DNA from: Streptomyces beihaiensis
Lineage (GTDB): Bacteria > Actinomycetota > Actinomycetes > Streptomycetales > Streptomycetaceae
NCBI RefSeq assembly: GCF_026274175.1
Contig: NZ_JAPHNL010000293.1
Location: 1-36,142 of the forward strand
Length of the DNA stretch: 36,142 nt
Direction of reading: 5' to 3'
The position numbers and the translations under genes were made by a program. The notes under the pieces are model-generated. The model saw only the letters and a program-made list of their open reading frames with translations. It made no database searches and was not told the DNA's origin. Positions 16,465 to 23,776 of this stretch are shown in pieces. Each line of letters starts with the position of its first letter. The stretch's first letter is position 1.

Positions 16465-16920
16465 ATGAGCGAGTACGTGAACGGGATCGGGGCAGTGATC
16501 CCACGCAGCTGCGACACACCTGTCGAACCGCTGCGTCGCGCGACTCACTACTCCGGCGAGCCGGGCTGCACGGCGCGGGCCCGGACGTTCACCGAGGGGT
16601 TCCTGGCCCAGCTGCGCCACGAATGGTGCGTGCCGGTCGACGCCCGGTGCGCCGGCGAGGTCATGCTCGTCGTCAGCGAACTGGTCACCAACGCCGAACG
16701 GCACAGCCCCGGCCCGTACGTCCTCGATCTGGAGGGCACCGACCGGCACGTCACCGTCACCGTCTACGACAGCAGTGCCACGGAGCCGCTGCGCCACCCC
16801 AGGGACCCGGCGCGCATCGGCGGCCACGGCCTGGAGATCGTGGACGCGCTGGCCGAACTCACCGTGGAACGCGTCCCCGTCGGCAAGCGCGTCCGCGCGG
16901 TCCTTGCCGTGCGGGCGTAG
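16465..16920 (+). CDS. RsbW-like anti-sigma factor ATPase
   Basis: The 151-residue protein is a single HATPase_c_2 domain: the N-box ELVTNAERHSP (Asn76), the G1-type VYDSS (Asp102) and the glycine-rich lid GGHGLEIVDALA (from Gly119). Such Streptomyces proteins are GHKL kinases that bind or phosphorylate anti-anti-sigma factors and may inhibit SigB-type sigma factors. Neither an STAS partner nor a sigma factor is adjacent, so its network partner is unknown; the GAF-PP2C phosphatase at 23.7-25.1 kb belongs to the same class of partner-switching systems but is not linked. The first 30 residues form a non-conserved extension. ATG 16465 has AGGAAAG about nine bases upstream. Confidence 0.85.
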   Translation: MSEYVNGIGAVIPRSCDTPVEPLRRATHYSGEPGCTARARTFTEGFLAQLRHEWCVPVDARCAGEVMLVVSELVTNAERHSPGPYVLDLEGTDRHVTVTVYDSSATEPLRHPRDPARIGGHGLEIVDALAELTVERVPVGKRVRAVLAVRA

Positions 16921-16981
16921 CGCCCTTGCCGTAACCGCAGACGCTCTTGAGCAGCCCTTTGCGCGCCGCGCCGTCCGAAAT

Positions 16982-17012
16982 CTGACACTTATAGGCTTAT
17001 CGGCCCTACGGT
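16982..17012 (+). promoter_or_regulatory. Candidate promoter for the deacetylase lipoprotein gene
   Basis: CTGACA (16982-16987) and TACGGT (17007-17012) are separated by 19 bp, in a locally AT-rich patch between the ATPase stop and the lipoprotein start. The spacing is slightly long; TGACAC at 16983-16988 would give 18 bp. Confidence 0.4.
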
Positions 17013-17079
17013 GCGGTGGAGTCAGTTGTCCGTGGGGGGACGCACAACGCGCCCTCGCACGGCGCGGGTTGGGATGCGC

Positions 17080-18360
17080 ATGAGTGACATCAGCCGTCGG
17101 AGCGCGGCACGCCTCGGCCTGGGCGTCAGTCTCGGAGCCGCGGCCGCGACGCTCGCCGGATGCGGGACGGGCGAGCACCGGAGCAGACCTCCGGCCGGCC
17201 CGGGGCACCGCCCCGACCGTGGCGCGGCGGGCGCGAAGCAGGCCCTGCCCCGCCTCATCGGCGACGGCTCCACCGCCTACACCGGCATGCAGCCGAATCA
17301 GCCCGCCGCGCCGCGGAAGCTGGAACCGGGGGAGCAGCCGCCACAGTTCGTCATCTTCTCCTGGGACGGCGCCGGGGAAGTCGGCAACGGCCTCTACCCG
17401 CGCTTTCTCAAGCTCGCCAAAGAACACGACGCCCATATGACGTTCTTCCTCTCCGGCCTCTACCTGCTGCCCGAGAGCAAGAAGCGCCTGTACCGGCCCC
17501 CGAACAATCCCGTGGGCTCCTCCGCGATCGACTTCCTCACCGACGACCACGTCAAGCTGACCCTCAAGTACACGCGCCAGGCATGGCTGGACGGGCACGA
17601 GGTCGGCACGCACTTCAACGGCCACTTCTGCGACGGCAGCGGCTCCGTCGCCCACTGGACCCCCGCGCAGTGGCGCAGCGAGATCGAACAGGCCAAGACC
17701 TTCGTCAAGACCTGGCGCACCAACACCGGCTGGCACGACCATCCGTCACTGCCCTTCGACTACGACAAGGAACTCGTCGGCAGCCGCACGCCGTGCCTGC
17801 TGGGCCAGAAGAACCTGCTGCCCACCGCACGCGAGCTGGGCTGGCGCTACGACGCCTCCTCGCCGGGCGGCGTCCAGCGCTGGCCCAGGAAGAACCAGGG
17901 CCTGTGGGACCTGCCGTTGCAGGGCATCCCGTTCCCCGGGCACCGCTTCGAGGTCCTGTCCATGGACTACAACATCCTCGCCAACCAGTCGAAGAACTCC
18001 ACCCGCGCCCCGTCCTACAACTACCCGGCCTGGCGCACCCAGGCCACCAAGTCCTACCTGGCGGGCTTCCAGCGCGCCTACGACACCAACCGCGCCCCCC
18101 TGTTCATCGGCAACCACTTCGAGGAGTGGAACGGCGGCATCTACATGGACGCCGTCGAGCAGACGCTCAAACAGATCGCGCAAAAGAAGGACGTCCGGCT
18201 CGTCTCGTTCAAGCAGTTCGTCGACTGGCTCGACGCCCAGGACCCCGCCGTCCTCGCCAAGCTGCGCTCCCTTCAGGTCGGCCAGCGCCCGCCCGGCGGC
18301 TGGTCCGCCTACCTGCGACCCGCCGCGAAGGCCAAGGGCGCCGCGGGAAAGCGCGCCTAG
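17080..18360 (+). CDS. Lipoprotein polysaccharide deacetylase-like protein
   Basis: The 426-residue protein starts with a twin-arginine-like lipoprotein signal, SRRSAARLGLGVS...LAGC, with Cys28 as the likely lipidated residue, so it should be anchored on the outer face of the membrane. The catalytic region resembles NodB/CE4 deacetylases: FSWDGAGE (Asp96, equivalent of the TFDDG motif) and THFNGH (His178 and His182 as metal ligands), with SWRYDASSPGG-like and IGNHFEEW segments further on (the former reads GWRYDASSPGG). Sequence between motifs is atypical, so substrate (cell-wall glycan or exopolysaccharide) is uncertain. ATG 17074, two codons upstream, is an alternative start. A short Lys/Ala-rich tail ends the protein. 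Confidence 0.8.
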   Translation: MSDISRRSAARLGLGVSLGAAAATLAGCGTGEHRSRPPAGPGHRPDRGAAGAKQALPRLIGDGSTAYTGMQPNQPAAPRKLEPGEQPPQFVIFSWDGAGEVGNGLYPRFLKLAKEHDAHMTFFLSGLYLLPESKKRLYRPPNNPVGSSAIDFLTDDHVKLTLKYTRQAWLDGHEVGTHFNGHFCDGSGSVAHWTPAQWRSEIEQAKTFVKTWRTNTGWHDHPSLPFDYDKELVGSRTPCLLGQKNLLPTARELGWRYDASSPGGVQRWPRKNQGLWDLPLQGIPFPGHRFEVLSMDYNILANQSKNSTRAPSYNYPAWRTQATKSYLAGFQRAYDTNRAPLFIGNHFEEWNGGIYMDAVEQTLKQIAQKKDVRLVSFKQFVDWLDAQDPAVLAKLRSLQVGQRPPGGWSAYLRPAAKAKGAAGKRA

Positions 18361-18435
18361 TCGGGCAGGATTCGGTCATCGGGGCCGTCGGCCACGACCT
18401 GCGCGAGCAGCAACCGGAGACGAGGAGGCGGCCCC

Positions 18436-19308
18436 ATGCCCCGGCCCATCACCGCGGGAGTGGACGGATCACCCGAAAGCGCGGCCGCGGCCGCCTGGGC
18501 GGCGCGCGAGGCGGTGCGGCGCGGACTGCCGCTGCGCCTGGTGCACGTCGGAGAACCGGCCCCCGAGGGGTTGGCGCTCGCCGCCGACGAGGCTGCCCAG
18601 GCCCGGTGGGCGCGCGACCTGCTCGCCGGCACCGAGCGGGAGCTGAGCGCACGCCACCCGCGTCTGAGTATCGCCACACAGGCGCACGACGACGGCGCCG
18701 CCGACACCCTCGTGGCCGAGGCCCACGACGCGGAACTGCTCGCGCTCGGCTCGCGCGGCCACGGCGCGCTCGTCGGCTTCCTGCTCGGATCGGTCGGGCA
18801 GCGGGTCGTCGCCGCGGCCGAACGCCCGGTGGTCCTGGTCCGCTCCGACGACGAGGCCGGAGCCGAGGCGGCGGGGCGCGATGTCGTCGTCGGCCAGGAG
18901 GGCGACCCGCAGGACAGCGCCGCCGTCCTGGAGTTCGCCTTCCGCACCGCCGCCGCCCGCCGGGCCCGGCTGCGGGCCGTGCGCGCCTGGAGCCTGCCGC
19001 CCGTCTTCGCCTACAGCCCGGCCTCGCTCGAACTCCTCGACGAGGCGGGCGGCATGGAACCCCAAGAGAAGCGGGCCCTCGCCCTGGCGCTCGCACCATG
19101 GCGCGAACGCTTCCCCGACGTGCCCGTCATCGAGCACGTGGAGATCGGCAGCGCGGGACAGGTGCTGCTCTCCGTCGCGCCCCCGGCACAGCTCCTCGTC
19201 GTCGGCCGACGCGCCCGCCGCACCGCCGTGGGCGCCCGCATCGGTTCCGTCGCCCATGCGGTGCTCCACCACAGCTCCTGCCCGGTCGCGGTGGTGCCGC
19301 ACGGCTGA
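18436..19308 (+). CDS. Tandem universal stress protein
   Basis: The 290-residue protein has two UspA domains. Domain 1 (about 1-140) starts ITAGVDGSPESAAAAAWAAR and ends with the nucleotide loop LALGSRGHGALVGFLLGSVGQ; domain 2 (about 150-290) ends with VVGRRARRTAVGARIGSVAH and HHSSCPVAVVPHG. The G-x2-G-x9-G-S signature is clear in domain 1 and altered in domain 2 (RRARRT in place of RGHG-like residues), so only the first site may bind ATP fully. Usp proteins respond to starvation, redox or dormancy signals in actinobacteria. ATG 18436 has GAGGAGG seven bases upstream. It is convergent with the ferredoxin gene, 30 bp away. Confidence 0.9.
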   Translation: MPRPITAGVDGSPESAAAAAWAAREAVRRGLPLRLVHVGEPAPEGLALAADEAAQARWARDLLAGTERELSARHPRLSIATQAHDDGAADTLVAEAHDAELLALGSRGHGALVGFLLGSVGQRVVAAAERPVVLVRSDDEAGAEAAGRDVVVGQEGDPQDSAAVLEFAFRTAAARRARLRAVRAWSLPPVFAYSPASLELLDEAGGMEPQEKRALALALAPWRERFPDVPVIEHVEIGSAGQVLLSVAPPAQLLVVGRRARRTAVGARIGSVAHAVLHHSSCPVAVVPHG

Positions 19309-19338
19309 ACCACACGCCCGCCACCGCCCGCCGGGCCG

Positions 19339-19551
19339 TCATTCCTCGCCGTCGGCGAGGGACACCGCGCCCACCGGACAGGCCCGCACCGCCTCCTTCA
19401 CGGCCGCCTGCCCGGCGGCCGTCTCGGCCCGGCCGGGAAGGATCTCGCTGAGCCCGTCGTCATCCTGCGTGAAGACGTCAGGGGCGGTCAGGGCGCACAT
19501 CCCCGCGCCCACACAGCGCCCCTTGTCGATCTCGATCCGCACGGCGCTCAC
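19339..19551 (-). CDS. P450-associated 3Fe-4S-type ferredoxin
   Basis: A 70-residue ferredoxin with CVGAGMC followed by ALTAPDVF and a C-terminal CPVGAVSL. The C-x5-C...C-P arrangement, with Ala/Gly where a fourth cluster Cys would sit, is typical of actinobacterial [3Fe-4S] ferredoxins that deliver electrons to P450s. The GTG at 19551 overlaps the stop of the upstream P450 gene as GTGA, so the two are translationally coupled and surely work together. Inside the P450 frame the ferredoxin has no separate promoter. Reductase is not encoded nearby and must come from elsewhere in the genome. Confidence 0.9.
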   Translation of the reverse strand: MSAVRIEIDKGRCVGAGMCALTAPDVFTQDDDGLSEILPGRAETAAGQAAVKEAVRACPVGAVSLADGEE

Positions 19552-20855
19552 CAGGCCACGGGCAGTTCGACCATGCCCTGGAGCGTGTCGCCGGGCTTGA
19601 ACGGGATCTCGTCGGCCGGCGCCGCGAGCCGCAGCCCCGGGAAACGCGAGAAGAGACCGTCCAGCGCGATCTCCAGCTCCGCGCGGGCGAGGTTCTGGCC
19701 CAGACACTGGTGCACGCCGAACCCGAACGCCACATGATGGCGCGCCGAACGTTCCCAGTCGAGCGTGTCCGGGCCCGCGAACGCGTCCTCGTCACGGTTG
19801 ATGAGCGACGTCGCGACGACGACCCCCTCACCCGCGCGGATCGTGGCCCCGGCCACCTCGATGTCCTCGGTCGCCACGCGCAGCAGACCGTCCGCGATCG
19901 ACAGGAAACGCAGCAGCTCCTCCACCACGACCGCCGTCGTCGTGCGGCCCGAGCGCAGCGCCCGGAGCTGTTCGGGGTGGTTGAGCAGCGTGAACGTACC
20001 GAGCGAGATCATGTTCGCCGTCGTCTCGTGCCCCGCGACGAGCAGGATCAACGCGAACGAGACCAGCTCCGCACGTTCCAGCGGCCCCTCGGGCCGGTCC
20101 CGGTGGATCAGCTCGTCGAGCAGCCCCTCACCCGGATCCGTACGCTTGCGGTCGATCAACTCTCCCAGGTACGCCTCGAGTTCGTCCCTCGCGCGCTCCA
20201 CGTCCGCCGCCCCGGGGCCGCGCAGCAGCCGTCGCGAACAGTCCTCGAAGAGCTCGTGATCGGCGTACGGAACACCGAGCAGCGCGCAGATCACCATCGA
20301 GGGCACCGGCAGCGCGAACGCGCCGACGAGCTCCGCGGGAGGGCCCTCGCGCTCCATCGCGTCGAGCAGCCGGTCCACCGTGCGCCGCACGCTCGGGCGC
20401 AGCGAGGCGATCCGCTTGAGGGAGAAGCTCGGGATCAGCATCCGGCGCTGGGCGTTGTGCTCCGGATCGTCGACGCCGAGCAGCGCCACGGTGCGCTTCC
20501 TGATCACGTCGAACCGTTCGGACGGCGCCGGGAAGCCCGGCATCGTCCGGTCGGTCGACAGGCGCGGATCACTGAGCAGCTCACGGGCGAGGGCGTGCCC
20601 CGTGACCGCCCAGACCGGGCGGCCGTCGTACAGCGCGACACGGGTGAGCGGACCTTCGGTCCGCAGGGGCGCGTAGGAAGCGGGTGGGTGGTAGGGACAG
20701 CCGCGGTCCTGCGGGAAGGAGACCGAGGGCGAGCCGGGGGCGTCGAGGGAGCGGATGGAGCCGAAAGACGCGGGGGCGTCGGAAGAGTTCGCAGGGGCGG
20801 AGGAGGCCGAAGGGGCGGAAGAGTCGGAGAGGCGGGAGACGGCGGAACGGTTCAT
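19548..20855 (-). CDS. Cytochrome P450 (CYP105-like)
   Basis: The 435-residue P450 has I-helix LLVAGHETTAN (A274-N281), EELLRF (ExxR) and haem loop AFGFGVHQCLGQNLARAELEIAL with Cys384, which together with HNAQRRMLIPSFSLKRI resemble the CYP105 group of Streptomyces monooxygenases. An unusually long Ser/Ala-rich N-terminal stretch (about residues 5-35) precedes the usual start of the fold (FPQDRGCPYHPP). ATG 20855 has GAGG seven bases upstream; ATG 20888 is an alternative. It forms a two-gene operon with the overlapping ferredoxin. CYP105 enzymes act on diverse xenobiotics and secondary metabolites, so substrate is unknown. Confidence 0.9.
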   Translation of the reverse strand: MNRSAVSRLSDSSAPSASSAPANSSDAPASFGSIRSLDAPGSPSVSFPQDRGCPYHPPASYAPLRTEGPLTRVALYDGRPVWAVTGHALARELLSDPRLSTDRTMPGFPAPSERFDVIRKRTVALLGVDDPEHNAQRRMLIPSFSLKRIASLRPSVRRTVDRLLDAMEREGPPAELVGAFALPVPSMVICALLGVPYADHELFEDCSRRLLRGPGAADVERARDELEAYLGELIDRKRTDPGEGLLDELIHRDRPEGPLERAELVSFALILLVAGHETTANMISLGTFTLLNHPEQLRALRSGRTTTAVVVEELLRFLSIADGLLRVATEDIEVAGATIRAGEGVVVATSLINRDEDAFAGPDTLDWERSARHHVAFGFGVHQCLGQNLARAELEIALDGLFSRFPGLRLAAPADEIPFKPGDTLQGMVELPVAW

Positions 20856-21202
20856 GGATCGGATCGCCTCGCAAGTACTCGGTGACACACGTGCCGGGAG
20901 CGTGCCGCTGCACGCTCCTCACCATGGGATGCCCCCGCCCCCGCGACGGTCCACGACGAGACCGGCCAGTTCCTGCGGAAAGGCTAGTGGCCGAAGCCGT
21001 TCGCAAAGGCGTACTACCCGCCCCGGGACGCCGAGGTCGCGGCCGTTCGAGCGGCCGCCGGCGGTCGCGCACTCCCTCCCGCGACGGCCGGAAGGCGCCA
21101 CGAGCGCGACGCGATCCGAACCGTCCGACTCCACCCCGAAAAGCGTCCCACCGGCGAAAATCCGGATGCGTGAGTGGAAAGCGTGCCCGTAGGGTCCCCC
21201 GC
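20856..21202. other. Divergent intergenic region, P450 operon / FBP gene
   Basis: This 347-bp gap has no credible gene. GGAGCGTG-N6-CACGCTCC (20897-20918) is a perfect 8-bp inverted repeat 42 bp upstream of the P450 start and could be its operator. GGCCGTTCGAGCGGCC-like pairing occurs near 21041-21058. TAGGGT at 21190-21195 is the likely -10 for the FBP gene. The rest is GC-rich and featureless. Confidence 0.45.
21190..21195 (+). promoter_or_regulatory. -10 element of a probable leaderless FBP mRNA
   Basis: TAGGGT, then seven bases, then the GTG at 21203. No ribosome site is present, so a leaderless message is likely. No clear -35 is seen. Confidence 0.45.
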
Positions 21203-21706
21203 GTGGAACCCCTCAGCGACAAACAGATCCGCTCGTCCTTCGTGAACTGCACCAAGGGCGAGGCCCAGCGCATGCGGCTGCCGCTCGACTTCGCCGACCT
21301 CCCCTGGGAGGACCTCGACTTCCTCGGCTGGGTCGACCCCGGCGCCCCGCTCCGCGCCCACCTGGTCCGCCCCACCCCCGACGGGCCGCTCGGCATCACC
21401 CTGCGCGTACCGGCCACCTCGCGCACCAGCGCCATCAAGTCCAGCCTGTGCCAGATCTGCCTGACCGGGCACGCCGCGTCCGGCGTGTCCCTGCTGGCGG
21501 CCCCGCTCGCCGGGGCCCGCGGCCGCGACGGCAACACGGTCGGCCTGTACGTCTGTGCCGACCTGGCCTGCTCCCTTTACCTGCGCGGCAAGCGGCAGCC
21601 GAAGCTGCGCGGAGGGCGGCCCGACGAGTCCGTGTCCGTCGAGGACCGTATCGCCCGCGCGATGGCCAACCTGGACGCGTTCACCACCAGGATCCAGGCG
21701 GGCTGA
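21203..21706 (+). CDS. FBP-domain (FusB-like, EF-G-binding) zinc protein
   Basis: The 167-residue protein starts MEPLSDKQIRSSFVNCTKGE and carries a C-terminal treble-clef zinc finger, C83-x2-C86 (LCQICLTGH) with C118 and C123 (YVCADLACSLYLRGKR). This is the FBP domain of FusB/FusC-like proteins, which bind elongation factor G on the ribosome and, in staphylococci, give fusidic acid resistance by promoting EF-G release. Actinobacterial members are poorly characterised; a role in EF-G turnover or resistance is inference from family. GTG 21203 is chosen because the conserved N-terminus begins there and a TANNNT -10 lies just upstream. The MerR-glycosyltransferase operon follows after 67 bp with its own promoter. 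Confidence 0.85.
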   Translation: MEPLSDKQIRSSFVNCTKGEAQRMRLPLDFADLPWEDLDFLGWVDPGAPLRAHLVRPTPDGPLGITLRVPATSRTSAIKSSLCQICLTGHAASGVSLLAAPLAGARGRDGNTVGLYVCADLACSLYLRGKRQPKLRGGRPDESVSVEDRIARAMANLDAFTTRIQAG

Positions 21707-21718
21707 CCCGACACGCGC

Positions 21719-21749
21719 TTGAGCCTCCCCTTACGTCAGGCTGCACGCT
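21719..21749 (+). promoter_or_regulatory. MerR-type promoter/operator
   Basis: TTGAGC (21719-21724), 19-bp spacer and CACGCT (21744-21749) give the long spacer typical of MerR-controlled promoters. Within it AGCCT (21722-21726) and AGGCT (21738-21742) form an inverted repeat around CCCCTTACGTC. It most likely binds the MerR protein encoded directly downstream. Confidence 0.6.
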
Positions 21750-21773
21750 GTACGCCGACGAAAGGGCACGGCC

Positions 21774-22577
21774 ATGCAGTACTCGATCGGGGAACTCTCC
21801 GCGGCCGCCGGGGTGACGGTGCGTACCCTGCACCACTACGACAGCACCGGGTTGCTGTCGCCCGGCGGCCGCAGCCCGGCAGGCTACCGCCGCTACGGCG
21901 ATGCCGACCTGGCCCGGCTGCGGCAGATCCTCTTCTACCGGGAGCTCGGCTTCCCGCTGGAGGAGATCGCCGCCATCCTGCACGAGCCGGACACCGAGGT
22001 CCTCGACCACTTGAGGGCCCGGCGCCGCCGCCTGAGCGAGCAGATCGAGCGCCTCGCCCATCTGGTCGAGATGACCGACCGCGCCATCGACGTCCAGCGC
22101 ACCGGCGTACGGCTCACGGCGGAGGAACGCAGTGAGGTCTTCGGTGAGATCTCCTTCGACCTCAGCTACGCCACCGAGTCCGACCTGCGGCGCCGGGACA
22201 CCGAGGGCCACCGCACCGCGATGGCGCGTGCGGCGGCCCACACCAAGGACGACTGGCGCGTCCTGATGCGGGAGTCCGCCGCCTGGCGCCGAGACCTCAT
22301 CGCCGCCCACGACGACGGGTGCCCCGTCGACAGCGAGCAAGCCATGGACGTAGCCGAGGAACACCGCCGCCACACCGCCCGCTGGTTCACGCCGTGCCCG
22401 CCCGCCATGCACGTCCGTATCGCCGACGACTTCGTCCGCGACCCGCGAGCCTTCGCCCTGGTCGTTCCGCCGTCCCAGCAGCGCCCCGGCCTCGCCGCCT
22501 ACCTCAGGGACGCGATCAGGGCCAACGCCGACCGCGCGGACGCCGACCCGGACACACCTTCAGGGAGCACACCGTGA
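21774..22577 (+). CDS. MerR family regulator with TipAS-like domain
   Basis: The 267-residue protein has a MerR winged HTH (about 2-70; YSIGELSAAAGVTVRTLHHYD, GYRRYGDADLARL), a coiled-coil dimerisation helix (about 75-115) and a C-terminal helical TipAS/antibiotic-recognition region (about 135-255; WFTPCPPAMHVRIADDFVRDPR). Such proteins bind structurally diverse drugs and activate their own promoter; in TipAL the drug is a thiopeptide. The upstream 19-bp-spaced promoter fits autoregulation. Its stop overlaps the glycosyltransferase start as GTGA, so the regulator and transferase form one coupled unit, suggesting drug-induced glycosylation or export-type defence. ATG 21774 has AAAGGG about eight bases upstream. 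Ligand unknown. Confidence 0.9.
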   Translation: MQYSIGELSAAAGVTVRTLHHYDSTGLLSPGGRSPAGYRRYGDADLARLRQILFYRELGFPLEEIAAILHEPDTEVLDHLRARRRRLSEQIERLAHLVEMTDRAIDVQRTGVRLTAEERSEVFGEISFDLSYATESDLRRRDTEGHRTAMARAAAHTKDDWRVLMRESAAWRRDLIAAHDDGCPVDSEQAMDVAEEHRRHTARWFTPCPPAMHVRIADDFVRDPRAFALVVPPSQQRPGLAAYLRDAIRANADRADADPDTPSGSTP

Positions 22578-23776
22578 AAATCGTCATCGCCGCCGCGGGC
22601 TCACGCGGCGACATCGCCCCGTACACCGGCCTCGGCGTGGGTCTCAGCGCCGCCGGGCACGCCGTCGCCATCGCCACCCAGGACGAGTTCGCCCCCATGG
22701 TGCACGCGGCGGGCCTCGCTCACCGCCCGCTGCCCGCCGACCGACGCCCCGGCCCAGGAGCCGGGCCCGTCCCCGGCCGCCGTGAACTGATGCGCACGGC
22801 CGCCAGGTTCGCGGCCCAGCTCGCCCGCGGCCTGCCCGACGCCGTGGGGCAGGGTACCGACCTGCTGCTGCTGTCCGCCACCACGACGCCCCTGGGCCCG
22901 CACCTCACCGAGGCCACCGGCATCCCCGCGCTCGGCGTCCACCTCCAGCCGAACGCGCCGACCCGCGCCTTCCCGCCGGCCGTCACCGGCGTTCGCTCCC
23001 TGGGCGGCCCGGCCAACCGCGCCCTGGGCGCCTTCGCCCTGCGCACCGTCGACCGCATCTACGCCCCCGCCGTACGTGACCTGCGCGAGCGACTCGGCCT
23101 GCCACGCGCCACCGGTGCACAGGCGCGGCGCCGGAGCGAGGCCGCTGGCCGACCGGTGCTGCACGGCTTCAGCACGGCGCTGGTCCCGCGACCGGCCGAC
23201 TGGCGTCCGGAGCTGGAGATCGTCGGAACCTGGTGGCCGCATGTCGCCGAGCCCCGACTGCCGTACACCGTCGAGGAGTTCCTGGCCTCGGGGCCGCGCC
23301 CGGTGCTCGTGACGTTCGGCAGCATGGCGGCGGGCCAGGGGGAGCGGCTGAGCGAACTCGTCGTGGCGGCGCTGCGCAGGGCGGGGCTGCGCGGCATCCT
23401 CCAAAGCGGTGCGGCGTCGCTGGCCGCGCGGGCCGACGGAATCCTCACCGTCGGTGACCTGCCGCACGAGCTGCTGATGCCGCGCGTGGCGGCGGTCGTG
23501 CACCATGCGGGCGCGGGCACCGCGGCGGCGGCACGCGCCGGAGCGCCGTCGGTACCGGTGCCGGTCACCGCCGACCAGCCGTTCTGGGCCCGCCGCCTCG
23601 CCCTGGCCGGCGCGGCGACCGAGCCGATTCCGCTGCGGCAGCTGACCGTGGAGCGCCTGGCACACGCCCTGCGCGAGACGCCCGGCCTGCCGGGCCCGCG
23701 CGCGATCGCCGATCGCATGGCGAGCGAGGACGGCGTGGGCGCCGTGGTCAAGGCGGTGGAACGCCTCCCGCTGTGA
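22574..23776 (+). CDS. GT1-family glycosyltransferase
   Basis: The 400-residue protein is a GT-B fold UDP-glycosyltransferase: N-terminal IVIAAAGSRGDIAPYTGLGVGL, the linker VLVTFGSMAAG, and the donor site HHAGAGTAAAARAGAPSVPV...ADQPFWARRL, a variant of the HHGGAGT signature of sterol, macrolide and polyketide glycosyltransferases (first Gly replaced by Ala). GTG 22574 has AGGGAG six bases upstream and overlaps the MerR stop by four bases. Coupling to a TipAS-type regulator suggests it modifies and inactivates the drug the regulator senses, as macrolide glycosyltransferases do, but the acceptor is unknown. Its 3' end overlaps the convergent phosphatase gene by 29 bp. Confidence 0.88.
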   Translation: MKIVIAAAGSRGDIAPYTGLGVGLSAAGHAVAIATQDEFAPMVHAAGLAHRPLPADRRPGPGAGPVPGRRELMRTAARFAAQLARGLPDAVGQGTDLLLLSATTTPLGPHLTEATGIPALGVHLQPNAPTRAFPPAVTGVRSLGGPANRALGAFALRTVDRIYAPAVRDLRERLGLPRATGAQARRRSEAAGRPVLHGFSTALVPRPADWRPELEIVGTWWPHVAEPRLPYTVEEFLASGPRPVLVTFGSMAAGQGERLSELVVAALRRAGLRGILQSGAASLAARADGILTVGDLPHELLMPRVAAVVHHAGAGTAAAARAGAPSVPVPVTADQPFWARRLALAGAATEPIPLRQLTVERLAHALRETPGLPGPRAIADRMASEDGVGAVVKAVERLPL

